A DNA stretch of 62,000 nucleotides from Cryptomeria japonica (taxonomy: Eukaryota; Streptophyta; Pinopsida; Cupressales; Cupressaceae): assembly GCF_030272615.1 (NCBI RefSeq), contig NC_081414.1, positions 1,427,501 to 1,489,500 of the forward strand, given 5' to 3'. The notes under the pieces were generated by a model, which saw only the letters and a program-made list of their open reading frames with translations, did not search any database and was not told the DNA's origin. This document shows, piece after piece, positions 12,417 to 24,083 of this stretch (positions within the stretch are counted from its first letter, which is position 1; the number at the start of each line of letters is the position of its first letter). The position numbers and the translations under genes were made by a program.

Positions 12417-13741
12417 ATGACAGATTCTTTAGTTGATCTTCTTACATCCCAGAACTATCACCTTTGGAAAGCTCATATGACGAGGCTTCTCAGTTCTTGA
12501 AGGTTGTAATCCTATTTGAATGTGGATCAACCTCAGTTGTAGCATTCTTTTGAGATTCTTCAACATAGGAATAACATGGATGAGGCTATGGGTGTCATCT
12601 CCTTACATGTTTCAAACAACTTGCTCTTTCATCTTGATGGTTTTCTCACTCCTCGGGCTATGTGGTCCAAATTTGATATACTCTTTGGTACTATCAATGA
12701 GTTCAGAGCATTACGGATTGAGGTAGAGCTCTCTTCCTTGTTACCTAAGTCCTTTCCTCACATTAAGGACTTTCTGAACAAGTTTAAAACCACCAAATAT
12801 ATCCTACACAGTTGTGGTAAAAATAAGATAGACACAGAGTGTATCTACTTGATTCTCTCTAAGCTTCGAGGTCCCTATCAGGTATTTTCTTCCACATTTT
12901 TTTCTACTATGGATGCCTTGGGTACACGCTTCACCATGCCTACTTTTGATGTGTTATGCGATCGCCTAACTTGTGAGCAGTCTCACCTATCACGGTTGGA
13001 CACTCTCATAGGATCAAAGCACAAAGCATTGGTTGCTCAAACATCTAAAGAGAACAAAAAGCAGAAATTGAAGCCTAAGAAGGATTTAGCTGGTAGTGAG
13101 CGCTCCTCCAAGCCACCACCTAAGTCTGATTATAAACCGAAGTCCTATCCCAAACAAGAGCAATCTTCTAAGTCTAGTGAGTCTTCCTCAAAGACTAAGA
13201 AGAAATCAGATGAACTTTGTAGTTTTTGTGGCAAGGAAGGTCATCTAGTTTCTCAATGTTTAAAACAATTAGAGGCTTTGGAGGAAGCCATGTAGCAGCA
13301 TCATATTTTTTCTCCTCAACCTCCATCTTACTCTTCTACAGAGAAAGGACATGCTCTTTATGCACGAGCTATTCCTTTTGCATCTACTTGGATTATTGAT
13401 TCAGGGGCTTCTCACCACATGACACACTCACAATAGCTTGTTACCTCACTTGCTCACAGTAATACTTTATAGATTGCAGTTAGTGACTCAGCACAACTTT
13501 TCATTTCAGGTTTAGTTTTTGTCCCATTCATAGGTGGTTGTTTTTAAGATGTTCTTTTGGTTCCTGACATTTCGACAAACCTCCTCTTTGTTTATCAGAT
13601 TTATCATTCTGGCTCTGGTAAAATTGTTGAGTTCTCACCACATGATGTGGTTATTAGAGAGCTCCATGATCCTGATTTGGTTGTGGCTATTGGCAGTGTT
13701 GATCCTAATTCTCGGTTATACCAGTTTGATGGCTTTGAGAG
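12417..13741 (+). pseudogene. E1 gag and protease (copia), broken
   Basis: Gag builds the virus-like particle and the aspartic protease cleaves the polyprotein. The start MTDSLVDLLTSQNYHLWKAH is followed by a stop and frameshift. The frame open from 12576 to 13295 carries gag and ends with a CCHC knuckle (CSFCGKEGHLVSQC) near 13220-13260. After a stop (TAG) the protease motif WIIDSGASHHMTHS appears at about 13390-13430, followed by further stops. At 13741 the frame is cut by E2, in the stretch after the protease. Confidence 0.85.
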
Positions 13742-14937
13742 TGTAGCGTCCTAAAATTGTGACACTTGCAATTTCGACTGCATTTGGGTCTCCATGATGG
13801 TGGCGCAACGTTGAACCTGAATGGAGACCCTGAAACCTGTTCACGACATCAACAACTGCATTTTTCAGCACCCTGGCCTGATCCTCCTTGCACCCTGCTG
13901 CCCCGGGAGGTGGGACCATGGCGCCCAGCACCCTGGTCCCTGGCCCTATTTTGGGCCCGGTCTCTTGTTGGGCATCGGGTCTTTAAGTTTGCAATTCATA
14001 AAATAATACTTCTAGGTCGGCCTAAGGTCGGAAAAATCAGTCTCTCAACCCTAATTGACAAGTATATAAACTACATTTCCCCTCTCAAAAGGGAGGAGGA
14101 CATATGTGTGCAAAAGGCGGAAACGATATTCAAACATTCAAACATTCAAGCATTCAAGCATTCCTTCAAGCAATTGAGTATTCTAAGTCTCCATTCAAGG
14201 CTAAGTGTTGCATTCAAAGACAAGGATTCAACCATTGAAGAGGAGATCACTTACAACATACAAAATACAACATTCATTACACCTTCGCATGTAAGAATAC
14301 AAACATTCTTACAACAAGGTATCAGTACTTGTTTACATTACAAACATTTACATTTACATCATTCTCATTTCTTGGTTAATTCCAAAACCGGGGTTTGACC
14401 TAAAGGCAAACCCCTAATCCCTAACCCCCCAATCGTCCTCTCTTTTCTGTGTTTAGGTTGCAGGTACGCGGCTGTAATTGAAGATCTAGAATCCTTGTGC
14501 AGAGACGAACAGATCCCCCTTCGTTTCGCGGATTTTTCGGAGGACCGTGTGCACTCCGGGCGCCATCGTCCTGCCAAATTTTGCTCAAATTTGCAGGACA
14601 GCTTCGTCTCGACATTTTACTGCTAATTTCAAGTCCGTAGCTTCATCCTGTGTCCCTATCTCCGTCTACAAGCAAATCTTTCTTACTTTACATGCACTCC
14701 TAGTTCAATCCTTCTATCTACATTCTTTACAAAAGAGGGTATCCTTGATGTCTCCACCCTTGAAACTCATTTAGAATCCAGTCTTGCATTGTGTGGGATT
14801 GGATCTTGTGGGTTTCAACCCCTCTTTTGAATGTAAAGTCTCTCCTAAGTGAAAACCGTCAACCCTAGTGACCCTCCTTTCTCTCTCCTTGGAGTGGAGT
14901 GGGGGGAACAACTAGGGTTCGATTTTTCCGCTTTACA
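13742..14937 (+). repeat. E2 5' LTR
   Basis: TGTAGCGTCC...GCTTTACA, 1196 bp, with a TATATAAA box at 14063-14070. It carries one copy of the GGACCGTGTGCAC repeat at 14542-14572. Confidence 0.95.
14063..14070 (+). promoter_or_regulatory. TATA box in E2 5' LTR
   Basis: TATATAAA; the same box is at 20648-20655 in the 3' LTR. Transcription would be expected to start about 30 bp downstream. Confidence 0.55.
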
Positions 14938-16122
14938 TTTTGGTGAACCTGACATGAACATCCTAATTCTGATTATTCATGGTTAGATATGAAAAATTGG
15001 CTTCCTTAATTACATTTCCATGTTTGATCTTTTGCAAATTTTAGAGGTTAATTGCATAAAAACCCTAAAATTTTCTTTTTAGTAATTGAGCTTGTGAAAT
15101 GTTTAATTGTTAATGCTTGTTTCAGATCTATCTTTCTATTGCAAATTGTCAAATCATATTTGTGCTTTAATTCTGAAAATTAAGTGGTTAAGTGTCAAAA
15201 CCCTAATTTTTAAAACCCTCTTGATTCAACCTTTGATTGATAATTTCACTAATCAAAACACCTCCAAATCGGCTGTAACTTTGGATTCCGCAACAAAATC
15301 ATAATATCTCTCATCCCTGAAAATTTTGAAAAAAGTTGCGAGGACCGTGTGCACCCTGAGCACCATCGTCCTCGACATTTTTTCCGAAATTTTGGGAGCT
15401 AGATCTTACTATATTTTTCTGCTAAAATCCAGAATTTTGGCTGATTTTATCAATTCTAACACTTTCAAAATTAAAGTCAAAGTTGGTCTAGTGATTGCTT
15501 GGATTAAGGCTTCTAATCATTCAAAAATTGTTGAAATTGAAATTTGTGTTAAAATTGTGTTTCTTACAGTCCTAAATCTGAAAAGTGTGTTGGCATTCAT
15601 TCGAAAGTTCAGTGTTTTATTCAAATTTTTGCAGTTTGTGACTTTTAAAATTAAGTGTTTAATTGTAACAACCTTAATTTCCACTTTCAAAAGTGAATTT
15701 TGCATGAAATTGAGTCAACTTTTAATTTTCAAAGCCTGCATTGCTTTCAGTATTCCCTCTAAAATCATAAAATTCAAAATTTCAGTTTCCCTCTCTTTTC
15801 CAAAATTCAAATTTTGCATTTTTTCAACAATCTTGGTAGGGTTCAACTTTGAGATTACAACTTTATTTTGGCCTACCTACAGATCGTAAAATCACTCAAT
15901 TTTTTTAGATTAGCTTTAAAATCATCATAACTTTCATCCCTAAAAATTTCGAAAAAAGTTGCGAGGACCGTGTGCACTCCGTTCACCACGGTCCCTGACA
16001 TTTTTTTCAAAATTTCGGGAGATTGTCCTGATTGCATTTAACAGCTTAAATCTAGGAGATTGGCTAATTTTATTGAAATTTGCTACCTCTAAAATTCAAA
16101 ATCTTCTCTCTCTCTTTAGTGC
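14938..16122 (+). other. E2 leader with an internally repeated hairpin unit
   Basis: It begins TTTTGGTGAACCTGACATG, where the primer site should be; the matching tRNA is not recognised. Two copies of a unit of about 120 bp (about 15290-15410 and 15910-16030) contain the GGACCGTGTGCAC hairpin sequence also present in the LTR. A 187-codon frame at 15326-15889 has no recognisable features. Confidence 0.6.
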
Positions 16123-17814
16123 ATGAGTTTTACAACAATAAGCCCTACTTACACTATCCCCGTTAGACGAAGCCTTAGAATTAAGTCTTTCCAAGGTTTA
16201 ATTACCGAGGAGATGGAACCTAATTTGAATGGCCTTTTTAACGAGGACACGGGTAATTCCTCTAATCCTCTTAATGATGAAGAAGCTCTCCATGAGGTTC
16301 CTGTAGAACAACTTTCAAAATTGGATAACCAATTTGATGATTTTCAGCGATGGATGTCTCAAGAATATCCCGATAGTCAAGCTCTTTCATTAATTGAGGG
16401 TCTAAAACGTATGGTTCAAAGTGATAAGAATGGAATTGATATTTTGTGTGGTATTGCACACATTGTGGATTCGAATGTGATGCCGATGAAGAGTTGTGCC
16501 GAAACTTTAGGTTATACACAACCTCCTACTCAAGTTAATCATTCTATTCCTTTGACAACTTCTATTGCTAGTATACCTACTTTTACATCAAACATAATGA
16601 CTACTTCGATGCAAGACATTCCACCTATGATCACCAGTCATGGGGGAAATCCTTCTCCTTCAATCAACCCTCTTCCTTCATTCAATCCAACTTCTTCATT
16701 CATTCCTTCAATGAGTGTTCCTATTATATCTCCACAAATGAACCTGGCGCAAGGGGGCAATTCATTTAACCCTTCCATTCCTCCTTGTAGTGTTCCTGTT
16801 TTCCAATCATCTCCTATGACTAACTATCATAGTGTCCCACCACCTTACTCTAAATCAATACCTTCTTTCAACAACATAATACCTCCATCACAATCTAACA
16901 CGTCTAATATGAACTCTTCGACTGAAGCGACCATTAACAATCTTGCACAAACTGTCTCTTCTTTACAGCAACAAATTGCCTCTATGAATCAATCTAAGTT
17001 TAGTGTGCCCACATTTGATGTTGCGAGCCCACTTTCTCTTGACATTGTTAGAGCTATCCCCCCTAAACATGTTGAAATCCCGCAATTTGAGCTTTATAAT
17101 GGCAAGGGTGATCTTCTAACACATGTTAAGACCTTTCAAACAATATGTACCGATTTTGCTTATGACCAAAGGTTGCTTGCAAAACTATTTACTAGAACAT
17201 TAAGAGATAAAGCCCTACAATGGTATTGCTCGTTGCCTTCCTATTCTATTACTTCTTTCGAACAACTTGCAAATGCTTTTATTCAACAATTTCAAAACAA
17301 TATAAGTCCTAAAGTTACTTTGATTGATTTAATGCATTGTAAACAAGGTGTTAAAGAAAGAGTGATTGATTTCATTGGTAGATATAAGCATTTGTATGCT
17401 CAGATTTCTTTTCCAGTACCTGACAATGATATTCAAAGAATCTTTATTTCTAATTTACAAAAAGATATTAGAGAAAAACTTATGTTTTCTGAGTTTACTT
17501 CTTTCCAACAGTTGTGCGCAACTCTTCACAATTATCAACTGACTGTGAGCCAAATGGAACAAGCAAATCCTATGGCTCCAAATGATAAGGGTGATAGTAG
17601 TCAACAACCATTTGGGAAGTTTAAACCGAACAGAGAGTCCATTAAGTTCAATGAAAACATCATCAACAACAATGTGAATGCAGCATCAGGTGTGCCTACT
17701 ATTTCTAAGTTTTTCAAGAAAGAAAGAAAGTTTACTCCTTTGAATGAATCATTGCATAGTATTATGAATAAGTTATTGGAACAAAATGTTCTTCCTCTTC
17801 CTCCTATAAGGTAA
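16123..17814 (+). CDS. E2 Gag polyprotein
   Basis: 563 codons starting MSFTTISPTYTIPVRRSLRI. The first 300 residues are Ser/Pro/Asn-rich and probably disordered. A retrotransposon Gag (capsid) domain follows at about residues 320-485 (HVEIPQFELYNGKGDLLTHV, then ALQWYCSLP and FIQQFQNN). It should form the particle that packages E2 RNA. A single in-frame TAA at 17812-17814 separates it from the next frame, which is in the same phase and starts with the zinc-knuckle-like CQFHRQPGHDTEKC. Gag and the protease region were therefore one polyprotein, or are joined by readthrough. Confidence 0.85.
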   Translation: MSFTTISPTYTIPVRRSLRIKSFQGLITEEMEPNLNGLFNEDTGNSSNPLNDEEALHEVPVEQLSKLDNQFDDFQRWMSQEYPDSQALSLIEGLKRMVQSDKNGIDILCGIAHIVDSNVMPMKSCAETLGYTQPPTQVNHSIPLTTSIASIPTFTSNIMTTSMQDIPPMITSHGGNPSPSINPLPSFNPTSSFIPSMSVPIISPQMNLAQGGNSFNPSIPPCSVPVFQSSPMTNYHSVPPPYSKSIPSFNNIIPPSQSNTSNMNSSTEATINNLAQTVSSLQQQIASMNQSKFSVPTFDVASPLSLDIVRAIPPKHVEIPQFELYNGKGDLLTHVKTFQTICTDFAYDQRLLAKLFTRTLRDKALQWYCSLPSYSITSFEQLANAFIQQFQNNISPKVTLIDLMHCKQGVKERVIDFIGRYKHLYAQISFPVPDNDIQRIFISNLQKDIREKLMFSEFTSFQQLCATLHNYQLTVSQMEQANPMAPNDKGDSSQQPFGKFKPNRESIKFNENIINNNVNAASGVPTISKFFKKERKFTPLNESLHSIMNKLLEQNVLPLPPIR

Positions 17815-19527
17815 ATAGATCCTACAAAGATTAATTCGGCCTATTTTGATAACAAATCCTTTTGTCAATTTCATCGTCAACCTGGGCATGATACTGAAAA
17901 ATGTTTTGCTTTAAAGGGTAAAATTCAAGATTTGATTGATAATAATACTATCTATGTTTCTGGTGTGAATGATAAAGGCAACACATCTGTAGCTCCTCCT
18001 AACCAAAATCTTAATATTTTTACTGATCCATTACCTTCTCATACCTCTAATGTGATTGATACTAATGATTCCTCTGTCTCACCTGATAATCTTGTGTCTA
18101 TGACTCCGAATGTGATTAACTTTGTGGAGCAGCAGAAAATCCCTGAAGAACCTTCCATCACATTTGACTCTAGTGAAACTATCAGGGCACCTGATGGTCC
18201 TCTATATATAGTTGCAAAAGTCAAGAATACACCTTGTCGTGGAGTGCTTATTGATCCTTCTTGTATGGTTAATATCATTACTGAAGAATTTCTTTTTATT
18301 TTACAATTGAATCAAGTGATCTATGACAAAACAAATGTGGTTGTGAAACTATTTGATGCATTTTCTTCTCCTGCAATTGGTTCTATTACATTACCTATTG
18401 AGGTCCCTAACAAACCCCTTGATGTGGACTTTGCTATTATTCCATCATCCGAACAATTTCGTGTGAAGCTAGGCTATCCTTGGCTATCTTCCATGAAAGC
18501 TATTGCTTCTCCTATTCACAAGTGTTTGAAATTTACCCATAATGGTGAAGTTGTTACTGTCAATCGTAGTCTCTTTAAACCAGCTGAAAGAACTTCTAGT
18601 GTTCCTATTGATTATTTTTGGCCTAAACAATTTCAATCTCTTCCACCGCGAAGTGATCATCTTTTCAAATCTTATCAAAAGTGGAAAACAGGTATGATCT
18701 TATCTCTAAGTGAACCTAGAACACCCAAACTTGATATTCCTATCATTCTTGAGAAGGAAGTTCTTCCTTTGAAAGATAAAACTAATGTCTTTCCTCAAGA
18801 AGATTCCCAACCCATCCCTATGAATGTGACTACGTCTATGACTAATAAATTTTCTAAAAGTAGACCTATACCTCCTCGTCATGATGGACTTCGTCTCCTT
18901 CCTAAACCAAATATTCCTCCGTTATATGGAGCAGTTCATCCTCCTTCCTCTTATAGAGAGAAGAGACCTTCCTCTTCTCCTATTATTCAACCTAAGAGAC
19001 CACAACCTAAACACCCAAGTGATAAGGATGAGAACATTCCTCCTCCTCAATCTTCTCAACTTCCTACTAAGACTAGACGAAATCGTTCTGCACGTGAACG
19101 CCGACAAAAGCGTCATCTTAGAGCTCAGGCAGCTGCTTCTCAAACTTTGCAATCCCCAAAAACACCTTCAGCTAGTATTATTCCATCTTCTCCTCAGCCG
19201 AAAATTGAGCCAAAATCTCCTAAACATAAGATGCATGATGGTCTTGATCCTGTGCGAGTTAAAGATCCTATTTTTATAAGTCTTGATGATGATATAGATG
19301 AAAATGTTATTCATGATGAAAATGTTACTCCTCTTTCTTCTGATAGTGAATATGAATATGTTGATGTTGATAACCATTTATCTAACGCATTTTCTAAAGC
19401 ACTTATCCTAGCTCCTAGACAAGAACAACGTGGCGTGGAGCATGAACATAGCCCTTGTTTGGATCTTGTGATAGCTCCATCTGCTGTGTTGGATGTTCCT
19501 CCTCTAGCGTGTTTCCTACCTTCCTGA
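17815..19527 (+). CDS. E2 nucleocapsid tail and protease-like region
   Basis: In phase with Gag; first ATG at 17932, 531 codons. The part before that ATG encodes a C..H..H..C knuckle at about 17866-17910. The protease-like domain (about residues 85-210 from the ATG) reads GVLIDPSCMVNIITEEF. The catalytic aspartate is kept, but the usual DS/TG or DGG triad is DPS, so activity is doubtful. Further on, LGYPWLSSMKAIASPIHKC and FTHNGEVVTVN align with the E5 protease region (LGRPWIHEMRAVPSTYHQC, FPHNGVEVTVN). The rest is a Pro/Ser-rich basic tail (RRNRSARERRQKRHLRA in another reading is RNRSARERRQKRHLRAQ). No RT follows. Confidence 0.75.
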   Translation: MDPTKINSAYFDNKSFCQFHRQPGHDTEKCFALKGKIQDLIDNNTIYVSGVNDKGNTSVAPPNQNLNIFTDPLPSHTSNVIDTNDSSVSPDNLVSMTPNVINFVEQQKIPEEPSITFDSSETIRAPDGPLYIVAKVKNTPCRGVLIDPSCMVNIITEEFLFILQLNQVIYDKTNVVVKLFDAFSSPAIGSITLPIEVPNKPLDVDFAIIPSSEQFRVKLGYPWLSSMKAIASPIHKCLKFTHNGEVVTVNRSLFKPAERTSSVPIDYFWPKQFQSLPPRSDHLFKSYQKWKTGMILSLSEPRTPKLDIPIILEKEVLPLKDKTNVFPQEDSQPIPMNVTTSMTNKFSKSRPIPPRHDGLRLLPKPNIPPLYGAVHPPSSYREKRPSSSPIIQPKRPQPKHPSDKDENIPPPQSSQLPTKTRRNRSARERRQKRHLRAQAAASQTLQSPKTPSASIIPSSPQPKIEPKSPKHKMHDGLDPVRVKDPIFISLDDDIDENVIHDENVTPLSSDSEYEYVDVDNHLSNAFSKALILAPRQEQRGVEHEHSPCLDLVIAPSAVLDVPPLACFLPS

Positions 19528-20326
19528 AATATTGATCAGCAAGATCGGGGGGTGGATGACTTGCTAGACTAGTAGCATTAGCATAGCAGACTCTCTCCTC
19601 CTCTCTTGATCTCTTTTGTTACTTCTTCTATGTGTTATTCTCATTCTTCTATTTGTTGTCCTTAGTGTTGTCTACTTGAGGACGATGCAAAGCATTGAGA
19701 TCTCTTTTGGTCTCTATCATGTTGAATCAAAAGACACATGTGTTCCCTTCTTCTAGGTGACCTTCCTTTGATTGGGGAATGAAGAACAATTATGCATACA
19801 TACATATGATATACATGAATTATCATACAGCATACTGATCCCAAGGAAAGCAAAGTCACCTCATGCTTTGTGTTTTGTGTCTATTATCCTTGGGTTTATC
19901 TCACACTTGGGGCCTAAATCCTTGTGATAATGTGCTCCTTTCCCTTCTCATTTCTTATATGTATCACTACCTTAAAGCAATCACCCCCGATGAGGCGTGT
20001 ACGATCACTTTAACGTGGGGGGCATACACCCCGTTCATATCTCTTCAAGATACTTGAAAGTTTCTTGGCGAACTTAGCTTTGCCTTGAAAATTTTTGGTA
20101 TTTTTCTTGCATGACTCATAGTGAGGGAACCTTACTACTGACAGTCATGGTTCTCCCTCGTGATCTTCCCTTTTACTTTGTCAATCAAAGTCGTAAGATC
20201 CTTAGTCCACTGGGGGCTTGGTGTATCTTGCCTCCTTGATGTGGTGAAAGTCTTTCAATCTTGTTTCCTTGTACTTTACTGGAAGTATGGGCGTATGCTT
20301 ATACTCCCGCTAAAGTGGGGGCTAAA
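19528..20326 (+). other. E2 3' untranslated region and polypurine tract
   Basis: No coding domain. It ends AAAGTGGGGGCTAAA at about 20312-20326, directly before the 3' LTR, which serves as the plus-strand primer. Several CACTGGGGGCTTG- and ACGTGGGGGGC-like purine runs occur further upstream (about 20010-20025, 20209-20220). Confidence 0.65.
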
Positions 20327-21522
20327 TGTAGCGTCCTAAAATTGTGACACTTGCAATTTCGACTGCATTTGGGTCTCCACGATGGCGGCACAACGTTGAA
20401 CCTGAATGGAGACCCCGAAACCTATTCACGACATAAAAAACTGCATTTTTCAACACCCTGGCCTGATCCTCCTTGCACCCTGCTGTCCCGGGAGGTGGGA
20501 CCATGGCGCCTAGCGCCCTGGTCCCTGGCCCTATTTTGGGCCCGGTCTCTTGTTGGGCATCGAGTCTTTAAGTTTGCAATTCGAAAAATAATACTTCTAG
20601 GTCGGCCTAAGGTCGGAAAAATCAGTCTCTCAACCCTAATTGACAAGTATATAAACTACATTTCCCCTCTCAAAAGGGAGGAGGACATATGTGTGCAAAA
20701 GGTGGAAACGATATTCAAACATTCAAACATTCAAGCATTCAAGCATTCCTTCAAGTAATTGAGTATTCTAAGTCTCCATTCAAGGCTAAGTGTTGCATTC
20801 AAAGACAAGGATTCAACCATTGAAGAGGAGATCACTTACAACATACAAAATACAACATTCATTACACCTTCGTATGTAAGAATACAAACATTCTTACAAC
20901 AAGGTATCAGTACTTGTTTACATTACAAACATTTACATTTACAGCATTCTCATTTCTTGGTTAATTCCAAAATCGGGGTTTGACCTAAAGGCAAACCCCT
21001 AATCCCTAACCCCCCAATCATCCTCTCTTTTCTGTGTTTAGGTTGCAGGTACGTGGCTGTAATTGAAGATCTAGAATCCTTGTGCAGAGACGAACAGATC
21101 CCCCTTCGTTTCGCGGATTTTTCGGAGGACCGTGTGCACTCCGGGCGCCATCGTCCCGTCAACTTTTGCTCAAATTTGCAGGACAGCTTCGTCTCGACAT
21201 TTTACTGCTAATTTCAAGTCCGTAGCTTCATCCTGTGTCCCTATCTCCATCTACAAGCAAATCTTTCTTACTTTACATGCACTCCTAGTTCAATCCTTCT
21301 ATCTACATTCTTTACAAAAGAGGGCATCCTTGATGTCTCCACCCTTGAAACTCATTTAGAATCCAGTCTTGCATTGTGTGGGATTGGATCTTGTGGATTT
21401 CAACCCCTCTTTTGAATGTAAAGTCTCTCCTAAGTGAAAACCGTCAACCCTAGTGACCCTCCTTTCTCTCTCCTTGGAGTGGAGTGGGGGGAACAACTAG
21501 GGTTTGATTTTTTTGCTTTACA
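20327..21522 (+). repeat. E2 3' LTR
   Basis: 1196 bp, TGTAGCGTCC...GCTTTACA, followed by the duplication GAGAG. Confidence 0.95.
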
Positions 21523-22687
21523 GAGAGTCCAGATGGTTCAGGTGTTTCTCTCTTGTAGCACATGTAGATTCAGTGAGCAGACTTTGGCGTGAGTGTTTTG
21601 GCCATGTCAATTATAGATACTTACAGCAGATGAGCACACAGGCACTTGTGATTTGTCTCCCTCAGATATCCTGTACTGATGGTGTATGTCGAGGTTGTGC
21701 ACTTGGAAAGCATCACCGTGATCCTTTTCCTATAGGCAGAGCCACACGTGCAAAGGCACCCTTGGATTTGATACACAATGATCTTATGTCATTTCTAACT
21801 CCATATTTTTTAGGGTCCAAGTATGTGCTCACATTCATTGATGACTTCTCCAGACATACATGGGTGTACTTTTTTAAGTACAAATCTGATGTCTTTGATT
21901 CATTTTGAGTCTTTAAGAAATTTGTAGAGAAGTAGTCTGGTCTTTCTATAAAGAGGATACACACAGATAATGGGAGAGAATATGTGAATCCGGTTTTTAC
22001 ATATTTTTGCACAGAGCATGGTTTGCAGTATTAGTTATCAGTTCCTAACACTCCTCAGCATAATGGTGTTGCTGAGAGAAAGAACAAAACACTACGAGAG
22101 ATGGCCAATTGTATGCTTTAGTCACGTTCTATGTATCCTTATTTGTGGGTTGAGGCTGTTAATTATGCCACTTATACTTAGAATCAGATGCCTCATAAGG
22201 CATTGCACCAAATGACTCCTGAGGAGGCTTGGTCCCATGTCAAGCCTGATGTTTCATCATTCTGAGTTTTTGGTAGTGAGGCTTGGGAATTTATTCCAGA
22301 TGCTCAGATGAACTCCATGGAGAGGAAGAGATGACCACTCATTTTTGTTGGCTAATGTGAGGATGTTAACCCATACAAGTTGTTTGATCTTGATTCCTGA
22401 GAGGTCCTGTTTAGGCGGGATGTCTAGTTTGATGAGGGCCTTCTTCAAATGGATTCTCCATCACTAGCTTCTCCCTCATTGCCTCCTCCTCCCTCTTCAT
22501 CTTTTGAGAATTCTTTCTTCTTTGAGGATGATGCAGATGATGGTCCACCATCCCCACCACTACCACCACCTGCAACTCAACCTTTGCCCAAGTGGGCCCA
22601 GTTTACAATTGATGCAGCTCGTTCTATGGTAGGTGATCCTTCTAAAATTCATCGTACTCGTGCACAGACATCTGGTTCTAGTCTTCT
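21523..22687 (+). pseudogene. E1 integrase region (copia), broken
   Basis: Integrase inserts the cDNA. The segment resumes E1 after E2. The GAG-pre-integrase zinc domain is seen as LWRECFGHVNYRYLQQMS and CRGCALGKHH (21570-21720). Core motifs LIHNDLMSF, then IHTDNGREY near 21955-21985 and NTPQHNGVAERKNKTLREM near 22045-22100 keep the D, D and E positions, although stops interrupt the frame (for example 21906-21908). The acidic and proline-rich linker at 22449-22687 runs to the CTTCT target site, where E3 splits the frame within the word SLL. Confidence 0.85.
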
Positions 22688-24083
22688 TGATTAATAATGA
22701 TGAACAATAAATACCCTAACTGGTACTGAGAGGGGGGATGAATCAGTACATACAAAAACTTCTCTGCAACTTATCAAGTTAAAACAATGCTAACCGGTCG
22801 TCTTCATTACTGAACTTAACCATGGCAATACCAGTTACATACAGTAAGACTTCAGACAACATAAATCGGTAAAACTGAACACTTCAAATACATTCAATAC
22901 TTCGTAACTACTTCACCCATAAACATATGCATGTGGTATATCAACAATACCATACCCATTAGCTCTGCATGCATAATCACTTAAACAAAGAATGCTTAAT
23001 CATCACATGAAAAATGCACAACTCATGACACAGATTTTTCACGTGGAAACCCAAATGGGAAAAACCATGGTGGGGATGAATACCCACAAGCTTGTTTTGA
23101 ACTCTTTTGAATCTCGCTCGGTTAGGAGCCTAGTCCGGTTAAAGACTTTACAATAAGGTTCTGCTAGGAACCGATCTTGTTAAAGATCACCCGGTTAAAG
23201 GATGGCTATATACCCTGTTAAAGGTTACCTCGCTAGAGGGTTTAAAGAACTCGATGAACTTGAGTCGCCTAGTTAGAGGATTTACAATAATCCTGTTAAA
23301 GCTACCCGACAAAGGGATTTTCCTTCTGTTGAAATGGTTAGAAGACAACAGGTAAAACTCTGATCTGATAACATCACTATATGCTAAGGTAGATCCTTTT
23401 TAGTTCCTTTACTTTGCAATCACACTCTGCAGTTTTCACTCACTGGTCTGGCAAGTATCTCATCACTCGAATACATACACAAATTTTTCCAACAACAACA
23501 ATATCAAAACTCATCGACCTTATAGACAGGAATTAGGTCGGTAACACAAACCCTAAACCCTAAGCATCTTAGGTTTGCAATTATAAGCGGTCCAATCCTT
23601 ATTGTCCAAACATTTTTCATAGAATGAAATAATCTCAAATAGATCACAATTCATTCTGCATCGTCCATTCTTCACCTCACATAGAAATCAGTAACCCATC
23701 ACACTTTCTTCTCATACCGCTAAGAAGAATGTTCATTTTTGAGGTAGACATTTAATGCAATTGATCTTCACATGCAAGATCCTCAAGGAAATCCTTCACG
23801 TGCACAAAACTAACATGGCATCTCGATCTCATCCTTATTTCTTAGCTAACTCATCACAGAATATCATCAGTTGCATCGCACGAGCTAGATTGCCAAACCG
23901 GAAACCCTAAAGCTGAGACTACCAACCGGTAGTCACACTTAGTGAAACCCTGACACCGGTTCACTACATCTCTTCATACTGGTTGACTTGTACTGCTTCC
24001 AAGCTTCATATCGATGTACCTACTTAAACACATATTGACATCAATGACAACATACTTTGTCACCGCTTCATCATATGCCAACA
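22688..24083 (-). repeat. E3 3' LTR
   Basis: About 1396 bp, complete. On the element's strand it runs TGTTGGCATATGATG...ATTATTAATCA. The part at 23273-24083 matches the 5' LTR remnant at 51981-52801. A TATAAGG on the minus strand (23518-23524) is a candidate TATA box. Confidence 0.92.

Larger units (their letters stand above)
13742..21522 (+). mobile_element. E2: non-autonomous gypsy-type element, gag plus protease only
   Basis: Two LTRs of 1196 bp each are flanked by GAGAG (13737-13741 and 21523-21527). The internal part of about 5.4 kb encodes Gag and a protease-like region but no RT, RNase H or integrase, so movement would depend on enzymes from another element. About 30 differences between the LTRs (roughly 2.5%, counted by eye, mostly transitions) indicate a fairly recent insertion. 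Confidence 0.93.

Noticed and set aside
13766-14398. 210-codon frame in the E2 LTR
   Set aside because: It lies wholly in the LTR. The copy in the other LTR is broken differently, as expected for non-coding DNA.
15326-15889. 187-codon frame in the E2 leader
   Set aside because: Composition is Phe/Lys/Ile-rich from AT-rich sequence, no motif, and it overlaps the duplicated hairpin unit.
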